Positions 1-7,718 of a stretch of DNA of 64,000 nt are shown here, piece after piece; positions within the stretch are counted from its first letter, which is position 1, and each line of letters begins with the position of its first letter. Both the position numbers and the translations under genes were made by a program. Location of the stretch: NCBI RefSeq assembly GCF_001686985.1, contig NZ_CP015318.1:2726001-2790000 (forward strand), in the 5' to 3' direction. Origin of the DNA: Mesorhizobium amorphae CCNWGS0123. Its GTDB lineage: Bacteria > Pseudomonadota > Alphaproteobacteria > Rhizobiales > Rhizobiaceae. Below the pieces are notes generated by a model. The model was not told where the DNA came from. It worked only from the letters and a program-made list of their open reading frames with translations, and made no database searches.

Positions 1-386
1 ATGCGCCGCACATCGTCGGAGCGGCGCGCCCATTCGCGGATGGCGAAGTCAAGCCGGGGATCGAACAGGCGCTCGTCGGCCCAGCATTCGAAGACGTTCA
101 TGACCCCCATGATGATGCTTTCGGCCGGGCGCCCGGCGCGTTCGACGATCGCCTTGGTGTTGGTGTCGTGCCAGTGCGCGAGCAGCTGGTCGAGCAGATC
201 CTGCCGGCTCTGGAAGTACCAGTAGAAGCTCGAGCGCGAGACGCCGAGCTTCTGGCCGAGCGGCAGCACGCGCACGCTTTCGATGCCGTCCGAAATCAGC
301 GTCTGCAGCGCCAGATTGATCCAGTCCCAGCGCGTCACCTTGATGTTGCCTGGCGCCGGCTCGTCCTGGGGTGCAATCATGATCAT
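1..386 (-). CDS. TetR/AcrR family transcriptional regulator, partial (3' end outside window)
   Basis: The minus strand is open from ATG at 386 (second in-frame ATG at 380) to the window edge, so the C-terminus is missing. Residues about 15-65 form a TetR-type helix-turn-helix with the recognition-helix pattern LGVSRSSFYWYFQSRQDLLD. The gene is divergent from the dimethylglycine dehydrogenase-like gene, and a 30-bp near-palindrome at 429-458 lies between them, which suggests it represses that operon and itself. The ligand is unknown; a methylated amine is only an inference from context. The family assignment is confident; the specific role is not. Confidence 0.85.
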   Translation of the reverse strand, partial: MIMIAPQDEPAPGNIKVTRWDWINLALQTLISDGIESVRVLPLGQKLGVSRSSFYWYFQSRQDLLDQLLAHWHDTNTKAIVERAGRPAESIIMGVMNVFECWADERLFDPRLDFAIREWARRSDDVRR

Positions 387-428
387 GTCCGCACAAGTGC
401 CATGGCGCGCAGCGGCGTGCAAGCGGTC

Positions 429-458
429 TGTACACAAGTGTCTAGACACATATGTACA
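429..458. promoter_or_regulatory. Near-perfect 30-bp palindrome, probable TetR operator
   Basis: The segment has TGTACA at both ends and a perfect 12-bp core, GTGTCTAGACAC at 438-449; only four of its 30 positions (two base pairs) break the symmetry. It sits in the 113-bp gap between the divergent TetR gene and the dehydrogenase gene, the usual place for a TetR operator. The alternative ATG of the downstream gene at 452 falls inside it, which argues against that ATG as the start. Function is inferred. Confidence 0.7.
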
Positions 459-499
459 GTGCCTGTATGGTGAGAGCCTCTAACGAGAGGGAGAGGCTC

Positions 500-2911
500 G
501 TGAAGTCGCACTATCGCGCAGTTGTCATCGGGGGTGGGGTGGTTGGCGCCTCGGTGCTCTACCATCTGGCGCGCTTCGGCTGGAGCGACGTGGCGCTGAT
601 CGAGCGCGCCGAACTGACCGCTGGTTCGACCTGGCATGCGGCTGCCGGGTTCCATGCGCTGAACGCCGACCCGAACGTCGCGGCGTTGCAGGACTACACG
701 ATAAAACTCTATCGCGAGATCGAGGCCGAGTCCGGCCAGAATGCCGGCCTGCACATGACCGGCGGCGTCAACATGGCCAGCGACCCCGCCCGCTGGGAAT
801 GGCTGAAATCGGCCTGGGCGGTGTTCCAGTCGGTCGGCATCGAAACGGCGCGGCTGGTGACTCCCGACGAGATCAAGGAGATCTGCCCGATCGTCGATGT
901 CAGCGATGTGCTGGGCGGCCTCTACGATTCCAACGAAGGCCATCTCGACCCCTACGGCACCACCCATGCCTATGCTGGAGCAGCGAAGAAGCGCGGCGCC
1001 GAAATCATCCTGCGCAATCGGGTGCTCGACCTCAAGCAGCGCGCCGACGGTGGCTGGGACGTCTTCACCGAACAGGGCATGATCGTCGCCGAGCATGTCG
1101 TCAACGCCGGCGGTCTCTGGGCAAAGCAGCTCGGCCGCATGGCTGGCGTCGAGCTGCCGGTGACGCCGATGGAGCATCACTATTTCGTCACCGAGGACAT
1201 TCCGGAGGTCGCCGCCCTCGACAAGGAACTCGGCCTCGCCGTCGATCTCGATGGCTTTGCCTATCTCCGCCAAGAGCGCAAGGGCGTGCTGCTCGGCGTT
1301 TACGAGCAGAACCCGAAGCATTGGAACATGGACGGCGCGCCCTGGGATTACGGCATCGAACTGATCCCGGAAGACATCGACCGCATCAGCCCTGAACTCG
1401 CCAAAGCCTATGAGCGCTTTCCCTGCCTCGCCACCGCCGGCATCCGCAAATGGGTCAACGGCGCCTTCACCTTCACGCCCGACGGCAACCCGATCGTCGG
1501 GCCGGTGCGCGGCTTGCGCAACTACTGGGTCGCCTGCGGTGTCATGGCCGGCTTCAGCCAGGGCGGCGGCGTCGGTAAATCGCTGGCCGAATGGATGATC
1601 CATGGCGAGCCGCAGGCCGATATTTTCGGCATGGACATCGCCCGCTACGGCGCCTTCGCCGCCAACCGCGAATATCTGAAGCAGACCACGCGGCAGTTCT
1701 ACGCCCGCCGCTTCGTCATGACCTTTCCCAACGAGCGCCTGCCGGCCGGCCGGCCGCTGAAACGCCCCGGCGCCTATGACGGCATGACGGCGGCCGGATG
1801 CGAATGGACGGCCTCATGGGGCCTGGAGATCCCGGCCTATTTCGCGCCGATGGGGTTTCGCGAAAACACCACGCTGAAGCGCTCCAACGCCTTCGACATC
1901 GTCGGCGACGAGGCGATGCAGGTGCGCCGCGCCGCCGGTCTCGTCGATACCTCCGCCTTCTCGCGCTACTCGGTGTTCGGACCGGGCGCGGAAGCCTGGC
2001 TCGACCGGTTGCTGGCCTGCAGGCTGCCAAAGCCGGGGCAGGCGAGGCTGGCGCCGATGCTCGGCCATGACGGAAGGCTGAAGGGTGACCTCACCGTCTT
2101 CAACTGGGGCGATGGCCGATACTGGATCATGGGCTCCTACTATCTCCGGGAATTCCACATGCGCTGGTTCGAGTCGCATTGTGCCGACGGCGTTTCTGTC
2201 ACCGACATTTCCGACACGGTCTCAGGTTTCCTCGTCACCGGGCCGCATGCCCGGGAAATCGTCGCGCGCACCACGCATCAGGATGTCTCGGCGAACGCCC
2301 TGCCGTTCATGGCCTGCGGCGCGTTCGACATCGGCATGGCGCAAGCACGTGTCGCGCGGCTGTCGATCGCCGGTGAGGTAGGCTTCGAGATCAATTGTCC
2401 GGCCACCATGCATGCCACCTTGCGCGACACGTTGCTTGCCGCCGGCGAGGATCTCGGCCTGGCGGAAGTCGGCTTCTATGCGCTGAACGCGCTCAGGCTG
2501 GAAAAGAGCTTCGGCATCTGGTCGCGCGAATTCACGCAAGCCTACACGCCTGCGCAGACCGGCCTCGACCGTTTCATCGCCTTTGGCAAGGGCGATTTCA
2601 TCGGCCGCGAGGCGGCCCTCAAGGACAGGGGCGCCGCCACAAGGCAACGCCTGGTGACGCTCGAGGTCGATGCTGTTGACGCCGACGCCAGCGGCTTCGA
2701 GCCGGTCTGGCATCAGGGCCGGCGCGTTGGCTTCGTCACCTCGGGAGGTTATGGCTACACGGTCGGCAAGAGCCTGGCGCTGGCGCTTGTCGACCGAGAT
2801 CTTGCAGCCGAGGGTACCGCCTTGTCGGTGCATATCGTCGGCGTCGAGCGGCCGGCGCGCGTCATTCCGGCTTCGCCCTACGACCCCGAGGGCAAGGCGA
2901 TGCGACAATGA
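500..2911 (+). CDS. FAD-dependent dimethylglycine/sarcosine dehydrogenase-like protein with GcvT domain
   Basis: About 803 residues. The N-terminal DAO-type oxidoreductase domain has a Rossmann dinucleotide motif (VVIGGGVVGAS, residues about 8-18) and GSTWHAAAG near residue 42-50; the His in this motif carries covalent FAD in known dimethylglycine and sarcosine dehydrogenases. A linker follows near 370-430, then GcvT and GcvT C-terminal domains to the end, which bind tetrahydrofolate in the family. The expected reaction is oxidative N-demethylation of a methylated glycine, with the one-carbon unit passed to folate and electrons to ETF. GTG at 500 is preferred because a purine-rich GAGAGGGAGAGG precedes it; ATG at 452 lies inside the palindrome. 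It is followed 12 bp later by the MttB-family gene. The exact substrate is not determined. Confidence 0.85.
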   Translation: MKSHYRAVVIGGGVVGASVLYHLARFGWSDVALIERAELTAGSTWHAAAGFHALNADPNVAALQDYTIKLYREIEAESGQNAGLHMTGGVNMASDPARWEWLKSAWAVFQSVGIETARLVTPDEIKEICPIVDVSDVLGGLYDSNEGHLDPYGTTHAYAGAAKKRGAEIILRNRVLDLKQRADGGWDVFTEQGMIVAEHVVNAGGLWAKQLGRMAGVELPVTPMEHHYFVTEDIPEVAALDKELGLAVDLDGFAYLRQERKGVLLGVYEQNPKHWNMDGAPWDYGIELIPEDIDRISPELAKAYERFPCLATAGIRKWVNGAFTFTPDGNPIVGPVRGLRNYWVACGVMAGFSQGGGVGKSLAEWMIHGEPQADIFGMDIARYGAFAANREYLKQTTRQFYARRFVMTFPNERLPAGRPLKRPGAYDGMTAAGCEWTASWGLEIPAYFAPMGFRENTTLKRSNAFDIVGDEAMQVRRAAGLVDTSAFSRYSVFGPGAEAWLDRLLACRLPKPGQARLAPMLGHDGRLKGDLTVFNWGDGRYWIMGSYYLREFHMRWFESHCADGVSVTDISDTVSGFLVTGPHAREIVARTTHQDVSANALPFMACGAFDIGMAQARVARLSIAGEVGFEINCPATMHATLRDTLLAAGEDLGLAEVGFYALNALRLEKSFGIWSREFTQAYTPAQTGLDRFIAFGKGDFIGREAALKDRGAATRQRLVTLEVDAVDADASGFEPVWHQGRRVGFVTSGGYGYTVGKSLALALVDRDLAAEGTALSVHIVGVERPARVIPASPYDPEGKAMRQ

Positions 2912-2923
2912 GGAGGAACTGCC

Positions 2924-4477
2924 ATGGTCGATGACGCTGCACGCGACACCAGGCGCGAGCGCCGGCGTGGACGCACCGGCGAGGCCGGCAGCGAGTCCAG
3001 CCGCCGCCCGGACTATCGCGCGCTGAAAAACCCGTTCTTGCCGCAGTCGGTCTTTTCGGACGACCAGGTCGCCGCGATCCACGATACGGCACTGCGCGTG
3101 CTTGAGGAACTCGGCATCAAGGTGCTGCTGCCCGAGGCGCGTGAGCGTTTTGCCCGCGCCGGCGCGCTGGTCGACGAGGACAGCCAGATGGTGCGCATCG
3201 GTCGCGACATCGTCGCGACCGCACTTGCCACGGCGCCAAAGTCCATCCGGGTGCTGGCGGGCGACCGTAGCCGCGACCTGATGCTCGAACTCGGCTCGAT
3301 GACCTTCCTCGCCGGGGCCGGCGCGCCCAACGTCACCGATCTCGAACGCGGCCGGCGGCCGGGAACGCTTGCCGCTTTTGAGGAATTGACCAAGCTGATC
3401 CAGCATTTCGACGTGCTGCATATGCTTTGCCCGTGCATCGAGCCGCAGGACGTCGACAATCGCTTCCGCCACTACGCCGTCAACCGAGCCCAGCTGACGC
3501 TGTCGAACAAGGTCCCCTTCATCTTCGCCCGTGGCACGCCGCAGATCGAAGACGGGTTCGAGATGATCAGGCTGGCGCGCGGGCTCTCCGAAGACGCATT
3601 CCTTGCCGATGCTCATTGCTACACTGTCATCAACACCAACTCGCCGCGCCAGCTCGACATCCCGATGGCGCAAGGCATCATCGATTTCGCCCGCGCCGGG
3701 CAAATATCGATCATCACCCCCTTCTGCCTGGCGGGCGCCATGGCGCCGATCACGGTCGCCGGCGCGCTGACGCTGCAGCATGCCGAGGCGCTGGCGGGCT
3801 TGACCCTCGCCCAGATCGTGCGGCCCGGCGCACCGGTTGTCTACGGCTCGTTCTCCTCCAATGTCGACATGAAGTCCGGCGCGCCGGCCTTCGGCACGCC
3901 GGAGCATGTCAAGGCGACGCTGGGGGCTGGCCAGCTGGCGCGCTTCACCGGACTGCCCTGGCGCTCGGGCGGTGGCAGCGCCGCCAACATTTCCGACGCG
4001 CAGGCGGCCCACGAGACGCAGTTCGCACTGTGGGGCTCGGTGTTGGCCGGCGCCACCGTCTGCATCCACGCTGCCGGCTGGCTCGAAGGCGGCTTGAGCG
4101 TCTCCTTCGAGAAGCTGATCACCGATATCGAGGCGCTGCAAACCGTCGCCGAACTCTGCGCATCAACACCTGGCGACGAGGATGCGATTGGCTTCGAAGC
4201 CATAACCGAAGTGCAGCCGGGCGGGCATTTCTTCGCGGCCGGCCACACAATGGTGCGCTACCGCACCGCCTTCTACGAGCCGCTGGTGGCCGACTGGTCG
4301 AATTTCGGCAACTGGACGCAGGCCGGCTCGAAGAGCGCGACGGAGCGCGCAACGGGTATCTGGAAGCGGCTGGTCGCCGACTTCCAGCCACCGACATCCG
4401 CCGCTGCTACGTCAGGCATCCTCGATGAGTTCATCGCACGCCGCACCGAAGAGGGCGGCGCGGCACCCGTCTCCTGA
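2924..4477 (+). CDS. Trimethylamine methyltransferase (MttB) family protein, non-pyrrolysine type
   Basis: A 517-residue protein of the COG5598/MttB family, which transfers methyl groups from tertiary or quaternary amines to a corrinoid protein. The basic N-terminal extension (about 30 residues) is followed by the conserved barrel, recognised by segments such as LGIKVLLPEARERF, MTFLAGAGAPNVTDLERGRR and GFEAITEVQPGGHFF. There is no internal UAG, so it is not a pyrrolysine enzyme; its nearest functional models are the glycine betaine:corrinoid methyltransferases (MtgB). It starts 12 bp after the dehydrogenase, with AGGAGGA-like bases upstream, and is probably co-transcribed with it. No corrinoid protein or reactivase is encoded nearby, so the methyl acceptor is unknown. 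Family call is firm; substrate is inferred. Confidence 0.88.
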   Translation: MVDDAARDTRRERRRGRTGEAGSESSRRPDYRALKNPFLPQSVFSDDQVAAIHDTALRVLEELGIKVLLPEARERFARAGALVDEDSQMVRIGRDIVATALATAPKSIRVLAGDRSRDLMLELGSMTFLAGAGAPNVTDLERGRRPGTLAAFEELTKLIQHFDVLHMLCPCIEPQDVDNRFRHYAVNRAQLTLSNKVPFIFARGTPQIEDGFEMIRLARGLSEDAFLADAHCYTVINTNSPRQLDIPMAQGIIDFARAGQISIITPFCLAGAMAPITVAGALTLQHAEALAGLTLAQIVRPGAPVVYGSFSSNVDMKSGAPAFGTPEHVKATLGAGQLARFTGLPWRSGGGSAANISDAQAAHETQFALWGSVLAGATVCIHAAGWLEGGLSVSFEKLITDIEALQTVAELCASTPGDEDAIGFEAITEVQPGGHFFAAGHTMVRYRTAFYEPLVADWSNFGNWTQAGSKSATERATGIWKRLVADFQPPTSAAATSGILDEFIARRTEEGGAAPVS

Positions 4478-4483
4478 CCAGAG

Positions 4484-4509
4484 CAAGCGCCCGCTACATC
4501 GGGCGCTTG
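4484..4509. terminator. Hairpin after the MttB gene, probably bidirectional
   Basis: A perfect 10-bp stem (CAAGCGCCCG / CGGGCGCTTG) with a 6-base loop lies 7 bp after the MttB stop codon. The stop codon of the small minus-strand ORF (4494-4496) lies in its loop, so the two convergent genes would share it. The T-run on either side is weak. Confidence 0.55.
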
Positions 4510-4658
4510 TCGCCGGCCTTTTGGGGGTCGCGGCGTATCGTGCCGGCGTCGGCCTTTCGATGCTTGTCGGCGGCAAGCCGGCGAATGCGGTCGAAGCGGC
4601 TTTCCTCGGCTGGTTCGGTTGCCAGTACAGAATTTGGCTTCGGTACGAACGTAATCAT
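4494..4658 (-). CDS. Small conserved-looking basic protein, unknown function
   Basis: A 54-codon ORF, reading MITFVPKPNSVLATEPAEE at its N-terminus, followed by a strongly charged stretch rich in Arg, Lys and Asp. The start is supported by AAGGAG about 8 bases upstream of the ATG. The ORF ends inside the hairpin downstream of the MttB gene, so it has a plausible terminator. It has no signal peptide, membrane segment or recognisable domain. I do not recognise the family; coding status rests on the ribosome binding site and codon use. Confidence 0.45.
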   Translation of the reverse strand: MITFVPKPNSVLATEPAEESRFDRIRRLAADKHRKADAGTIRRDPQKAGDKRPM

Positions 4659-4760
4659 TTGTCGTTCTCCTTGCCGCTGGGTCGCGCCGGGGAAGATCCC
4701 CCGGCGGCTGTCTTTCAGGCTCTCATGCAGAGTTCGTCTGTCTCGAAGGGGTCGAAGAGT

Positions 4761-5150
4761 TCATGCCGCGAGAGCAACCGCACAGCTCGTGGCGCCCAGC
4801 CTGTCGGGCGATGCTTCTCCGGGCATGGTCGCCCAGCCGCCCGTCTCAATGAACTGCCGCTTCTTGTAGCTGTCGGTCAGGGCCTTGAACTCGACAAGCT
4901 TGGCGGCCGCATCGGGCGCTGCGTTGAAGCGATCGACACAGATGGCCGAGGCCAGTTTGCCCCGCGCCACATCGCCGGCCGTTGCCGACAGTGAGCGCGA
5001 GGTGCCGCCTGTCACCCATCCACCCCAGTTGAAACCGATGATCAGGGTGGCGACGAGGGTTACCGCGCATGCCCAGAAAAGCGTGGACTTGGCCGGCTGG
5101 TAGTCTTCCCAGCGACGCGCGAGAGATGGCTTGCTGCTTTGTGTGGACAC
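4761..5150 (-). CDS. Hypothetical single-span membrane protein
   Basis: From GTG at 5150 the product is 129 residues: a short hydrophilic N-terminus (SLARRWEDYQPAKST), one hydrophobic segment near residues 22-44 (WACAVTLVATLIIGFNWGG), then a domain with conserved-looking GDVARGKLASAICVDRF and two Cys. The open frame extends further upstream (ATG at 5219, and to 5297), but GGAAGGA lies directly before the GTG, so 5150 is preferred. The layout suggests an inner-membrane anchor with a periplasmic domain. It resembles small conserved proteins annotated in rhizobia without a function; none is proposed here. Confidence 0.65.
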   Translation of the reverse strand: MSTQSSKPSLARRWEDYQPAKSTLFWACAVTLVATLIIGFNWGGWVTGGTSRSLSATAGDVARGKLASAICVDRFNAAPDAAAKLVEFKALTDSYKKRQFIETGGWATMPGEASPDRLGATSCAVALAA

Positions 5151-5465
5151 GGAACGAGTTCCTTCCTGATTGGGTTGAGATAGGTCGCCCGGCCGGTCGC
5201 GGAGCGGCCGGAATTTCATGGAATTTCTTTCTGGAGCCGGCATGAGCGGCCGCTGCTCCTGTATAGCGCATTGGCACTCGATAGATAGGAGTGCCAAGAA
5301 TTATTCGTGCGATACGTGGAAATATTGAAACGTATTATTTTACCAGATCGCTTTCCGATATTCGCAATATCTAAAATATTTCCAAGTTTGAATTCTGTCG
5401 CCCGAATGCCTATTTATATCGAACAAGTTCGTTTTCACGATTTCGAGCGCAACGGAGATTTGGCG

Positions 5466-5720
5466 ATGGCCGATGGCAATCAAAGTATCATGGAAAAAGC
5501 TGAAGCGCGCTTTGTCGACAAGCAGAAAAAGACTGCAGAGCGAAACAAGGCCACGGCCGAATATATGTCCGAGGCCAAGGCCCGGATCATCAAGACGGCA
5601 AGGCTGCGCGAATTGCGGCTGGCCAAGGAAGAGGCTGATCGCGTGGCTGAAGCCCTGAACCCGACGCCGAAGAAGAAGCGGGTGGTCAAGAAGGTCGCCG
5701 CAACGGAGGTCAAGTCATGA
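5466..5720 (+). CDS. Small charged coiled-coil-like protein, unknown function
   Basis: An 84-residue protein starting MADGNQSIMEKAEARF, almost entirely Lys, Arg, Glu and Ala helix, ending in a Lys-rich tail (PTPKKKRVVKKVAATEVKS). ATG at 5466 is preferred to the frame start at 5307 because GGAG lies upstream and because the sequence between 5280 and 5460 is AT-rich promoter-like DNA with atypical codons. Its stop codon overlaps the start of the DUF1488 gene, so the pair is translationally coupled. The basic tail could bind nucleic acid, but that is a guess. Confidence 0.65.
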   Translation: MADGNQSIMEKAEARFVDKQKKTAERNKATAEYMSEAKARIIKTARLRELRLAKEEADRVAEALNPTPKKKRVVKKVAATEVKS

Positions 5721-5983
5721 GCCTTACATTCCCCAATCGCAGCCGCAGCTATGACGAGGCGGGTCGGCGCATCCGATTTGTCGGCCATGATGGCATGTTC
5801 CAGATTTCCTTCTCGGTGGCTGCGGATGCCATGTCGAAGATGCGACCCGAAACCGCAGCCGACGAGGCCGGCTATCTCGCAGCCTTCGATACGGCCAGCA
5901 GCGCCATATACGACGTCGCCAGGACGGCCTACGACCGCACCCGTAAGAGCATATATGTGCTGACCGCGGCTGATTTTCGCTAA
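5717..5983 (+). CDS. DUF1488 family protein
   Basis: An 88-residue protein with the characteristic DUF1488 opening (LTFPNRSRSYDEAGRRIRF), then GMFQISFSVAADAM and a C-terminal helix ending YVLTAADFR. Length and pattern match this family of small proteobacterial proteins of unknown role. The ATG overlaps the preceding gene's TGA by four bases, indicating a two-gene operon. No signal peptide or membrane segment is present. Confidence 0.8.
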   Translation: MSLTFPNRSRSYDEAGRRIRFVGHDGMFQISFSVAADAMSKMRPETAADEAGYLAAFDTASSAIYDVARTAYDRTRKSIYVLTAADFR

Positions 5984-5985
5984 CT

Positions 5986-6214
5986 GGGTGCGCGGGCGGC
6001 TCCCCGAAGACGAGTTGCTTGGCGGCGCATGCCGCGGACACCGTTATCGATCCAACTCGCTGCACCAGCTCGATTCCCGATGGCGCTGGGCATCATCGAT
6101 TTCGCCCGCGATCACGCCCTTTACAGTTCCAGCTCGCGCCGTCGACACCGCCGGCCTGCTCGACGACTTCATCGCGAGCCGCACCGCGGAGGGCGGGGCG
6201 CCTCCGGTGTCTTG
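5986..6214 (+). pseudogene. Decayed, internally deleted MttB-family methyltransferase remnant
   Basis: Two blocks align at DNA level to the intact MttB gene at 2924-4477. The first (about 5986-6120) matches the region around 3575-3735, including a shared CATCATCGATTTCGCCCGCG; in one frame it reads PMALGIIDFARDH, against PMAQGIIDFARAG in the intact protein. The second (about 6145-6214) matches the extreme C-terminus: LLDDFIASRTAEGGAPPVS against ILDEFIARRTEEGGAAPVS. Roughly 700 bp between the blocks is missing and the reading frame changes between them, so no functional enzyme is possible. Divergence implies a paralogue rather than a recent copy. Confidence 0.8.
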
Positions 6215-6285
6215 AGGCCTTCCATCAAGGTCGCCGGATCACACGCTCCAGCCTCCGGCTCGCAGGCCATCAAAGACTTCTATCC

Positions 6286-6855
6286 TTACCGTGGCGTTGG
6301 CGCAGCGGCTGGTCGGGCCGATGTCAGTCCAAAGCGGGCGCACAGGCTCGCAACACTCTCGAAGTCCATGTCCAGTTCGTATTTCCGCAGCAGGTCGCCG
6401 GACTTTGTCCTGTCGGGCCAGATGGCGGCCAGTTCGCGGAAATAGTCCTCGAATCCGGCCGGCGAAATCACCTCGATGATTTCGCATGGCGTGTCGCCGG
6501 CATTCCAGAACGTATGCCACTGGCCGCGCGGCTTGAACACCCATGTGCCCGGACCGGCGGTAACGACATCATCGCCGAGCAAGGCGCCCAGCTTGCCGCT
6601 CAGCACATATGAGTATTCGTCTTCGCGGTGATGCCGGTGTAGCGGCGCCGCCAGCGCGCGCGGCGCCAGCGGATGATGCACGATGGAGAAGCGCTCGCCG
6701 GTATCGGACCCGTCTATTTTCCAGCGGATTCCGAAACCACCCAGATCGAAGCGGTCGCCCGCCCCAGGCATGATTATGATTGGCCCCGGTGCCGGTTTTG
6801 CAGCCGAACGAGTCGTCGCATGATGGGGATTGTGGTCAGGCAATACGCGTTCCAT
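6286..6855 (-). CDS. Cupin-domain protein
   Basis: A 189-residue protein. Residues about 60-150 form a single cupin barrel: motif 1 is HRHHREDEYSYVLSGKLG and motif 2 is PRGQWHTFWN, giving the usual His/His/Glu/His metal-binding set. The start is supported by GGGAGG just upstream of ATG at 6855. It is divergent from a TetR regulator with an 82-bp gap, so it is a likely target of that regulator. Whether it is a metal-dependent enzyme or a binding protein cannot be told from sequence. Confidence 0.85.
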   Translation of the reverse strand: MERVLPDHNPHHATTRSAAKPAPGPIIIMPGAGDRFDLGGFGIRWKIDGSDTGERFSIVHHPLAPRALAAPLHRHHREDEYSYVLSGKLGALLGDDVVTAGPGTWVFKPRGQWHTFWNAGDTPCEIIEVISPAGFEDYFRELAAIWPDRTKSGDLLRKYELDMDFESVASLCARFGLTSARPAAAPTPR

Positions 6856-6937
6856 ATCATCCTCCCGGAAATGGGTGTACGCTGCCGATCACTCATTTCT
6901 AGGCGCTCTTCCAACCCATGTCAATATCAGTGATCAC

Positions 6938-7585
6938 ATGAGTTTACCGAAAGAAGGCCAACGGCGCTCCTACCGATTGCAACGCCGCGCGGTCAAGCAG
7001 GCCGAAACCCATCTCGCACTCGCCCGCGCGGCCTTCGAGTTGCACAGTTCGGTGGGCCCATCGCGGACCACGGTGAGCGCTATCGCCGAGAAAGCCGGCG
7101 TGCAGCGGCTGACCGTCTATCGCCATTTTCCCGACGAGGAAGCGGTCTTCAGTGCCTGCTCCGCCTATTCCTTCGGCCAGGACCCGCCGCCCAACCCCGA
7201 GGTCTGGCGATCGATCGCCGACCCGGACGCCAGGCTGCGGACGGCGCTCCTGCAGCTCTACGGCTACTACAGCCGCAAGCGCCAGTTGCTCGCAAATCTG
7301 TATCGCGATGCCGAAATGCCGGTTGTCGCTGCGGCACTCGTCCGCCGGCGAGAAGTTCTCGCAAAAGGCGTCACGATCCTCGAATCGGGTTGGCTCGACC
7401 CGGACAGCGAAACCGCACGTCTGCTTGTTGCCGCGATAGGGCATGCGCTGGACTTCTCGACGTGGCGCTCGCTTGTCGAAAACCAGGGCCTTTCAGAAGA
7501 CGAGGCGGTAGAAGCCATGCTGGTCCTGATCCGTTGCGTAAGCTCGAGTTCGGCGGACTGCCGCGCCGAGAAACCATCAGCCTGA
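6938..7585 (+). CDS. TetR/AcrR family transcriptional regulator
   Basis: From ATG at 6938 it is 215 residues. The N-terminal helix-turn-helix spans about residues 25-70 with AIAEKAGVQRLTVYRHFPDEEAVF. The rest is an all-helical ligand domain. An earlier in-frame start at 6830 would run through the promoter of the divergent cupin gene, so the later ATG is chosen. GTGATCAC just before the start is an 8-bp palindrome that could be part of its operator. Likely controls the cupin gene; ligand unknown. Confidence 0.85.
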   Translation: MSLPKEGQRRSYRLQRRAVKQAETHLALARAAFELHSSVGPSRTTVSAIAEKAGVQRLTVYRHFPDEEAVFSACSAYSFGQDPPPNPEVWRSIADPDARLRTALLQLYGYYSRKRQLLANLYRDAEMPVVAAALVRRREVLAKGVTILESGWLDPDSETARLLVAAIGHALDFSTWRSLVENQGLSEDEAVEAMLVLIRCVSSSSADCRAEKPSA

Positions 7586-7718
7586 AGGCCAGTATCGGCT
7601 GATTGGTGGGTTCCTTTGGAATGGCGTGATCTGGCAGAATGCGTCGAACGCGGCTACGCTGCTAGCGAATGGCGGTAGCAAAGGCTTGTTCAAGACGTAA
7701 CGGGCGAGGGAGAAAACG

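Noticed and set aside
452..499. Upstream ATG start of the dimethylglycine dehydrogenase-like gene
   Set aside because: It lies inside the probable operator palindrome, lacks a good ribosome site, and adds residues without family similarity; GTG 500 has a strong purine-rich site.
383..1603. Long minus-strand ORF of 406 codons
   Set aside because: It is the opposite strand of the dehydrogenase gene, with the His/Asp/Arg-rich composition of antisense shadows in GC-rich DNA and no recognisable domain.
2222..4141. 639-codon minus-strand ORF
   Set aside because: Antisense shadow of the dehydrogenase/MttB pair; low-complexity composition and no motifs.
5280..5460. AT-rich stretch as horizontally acquired DNA
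   Set aside because: It is short, lies directly upstream of a small operon and reads as an ordinary promoter region.
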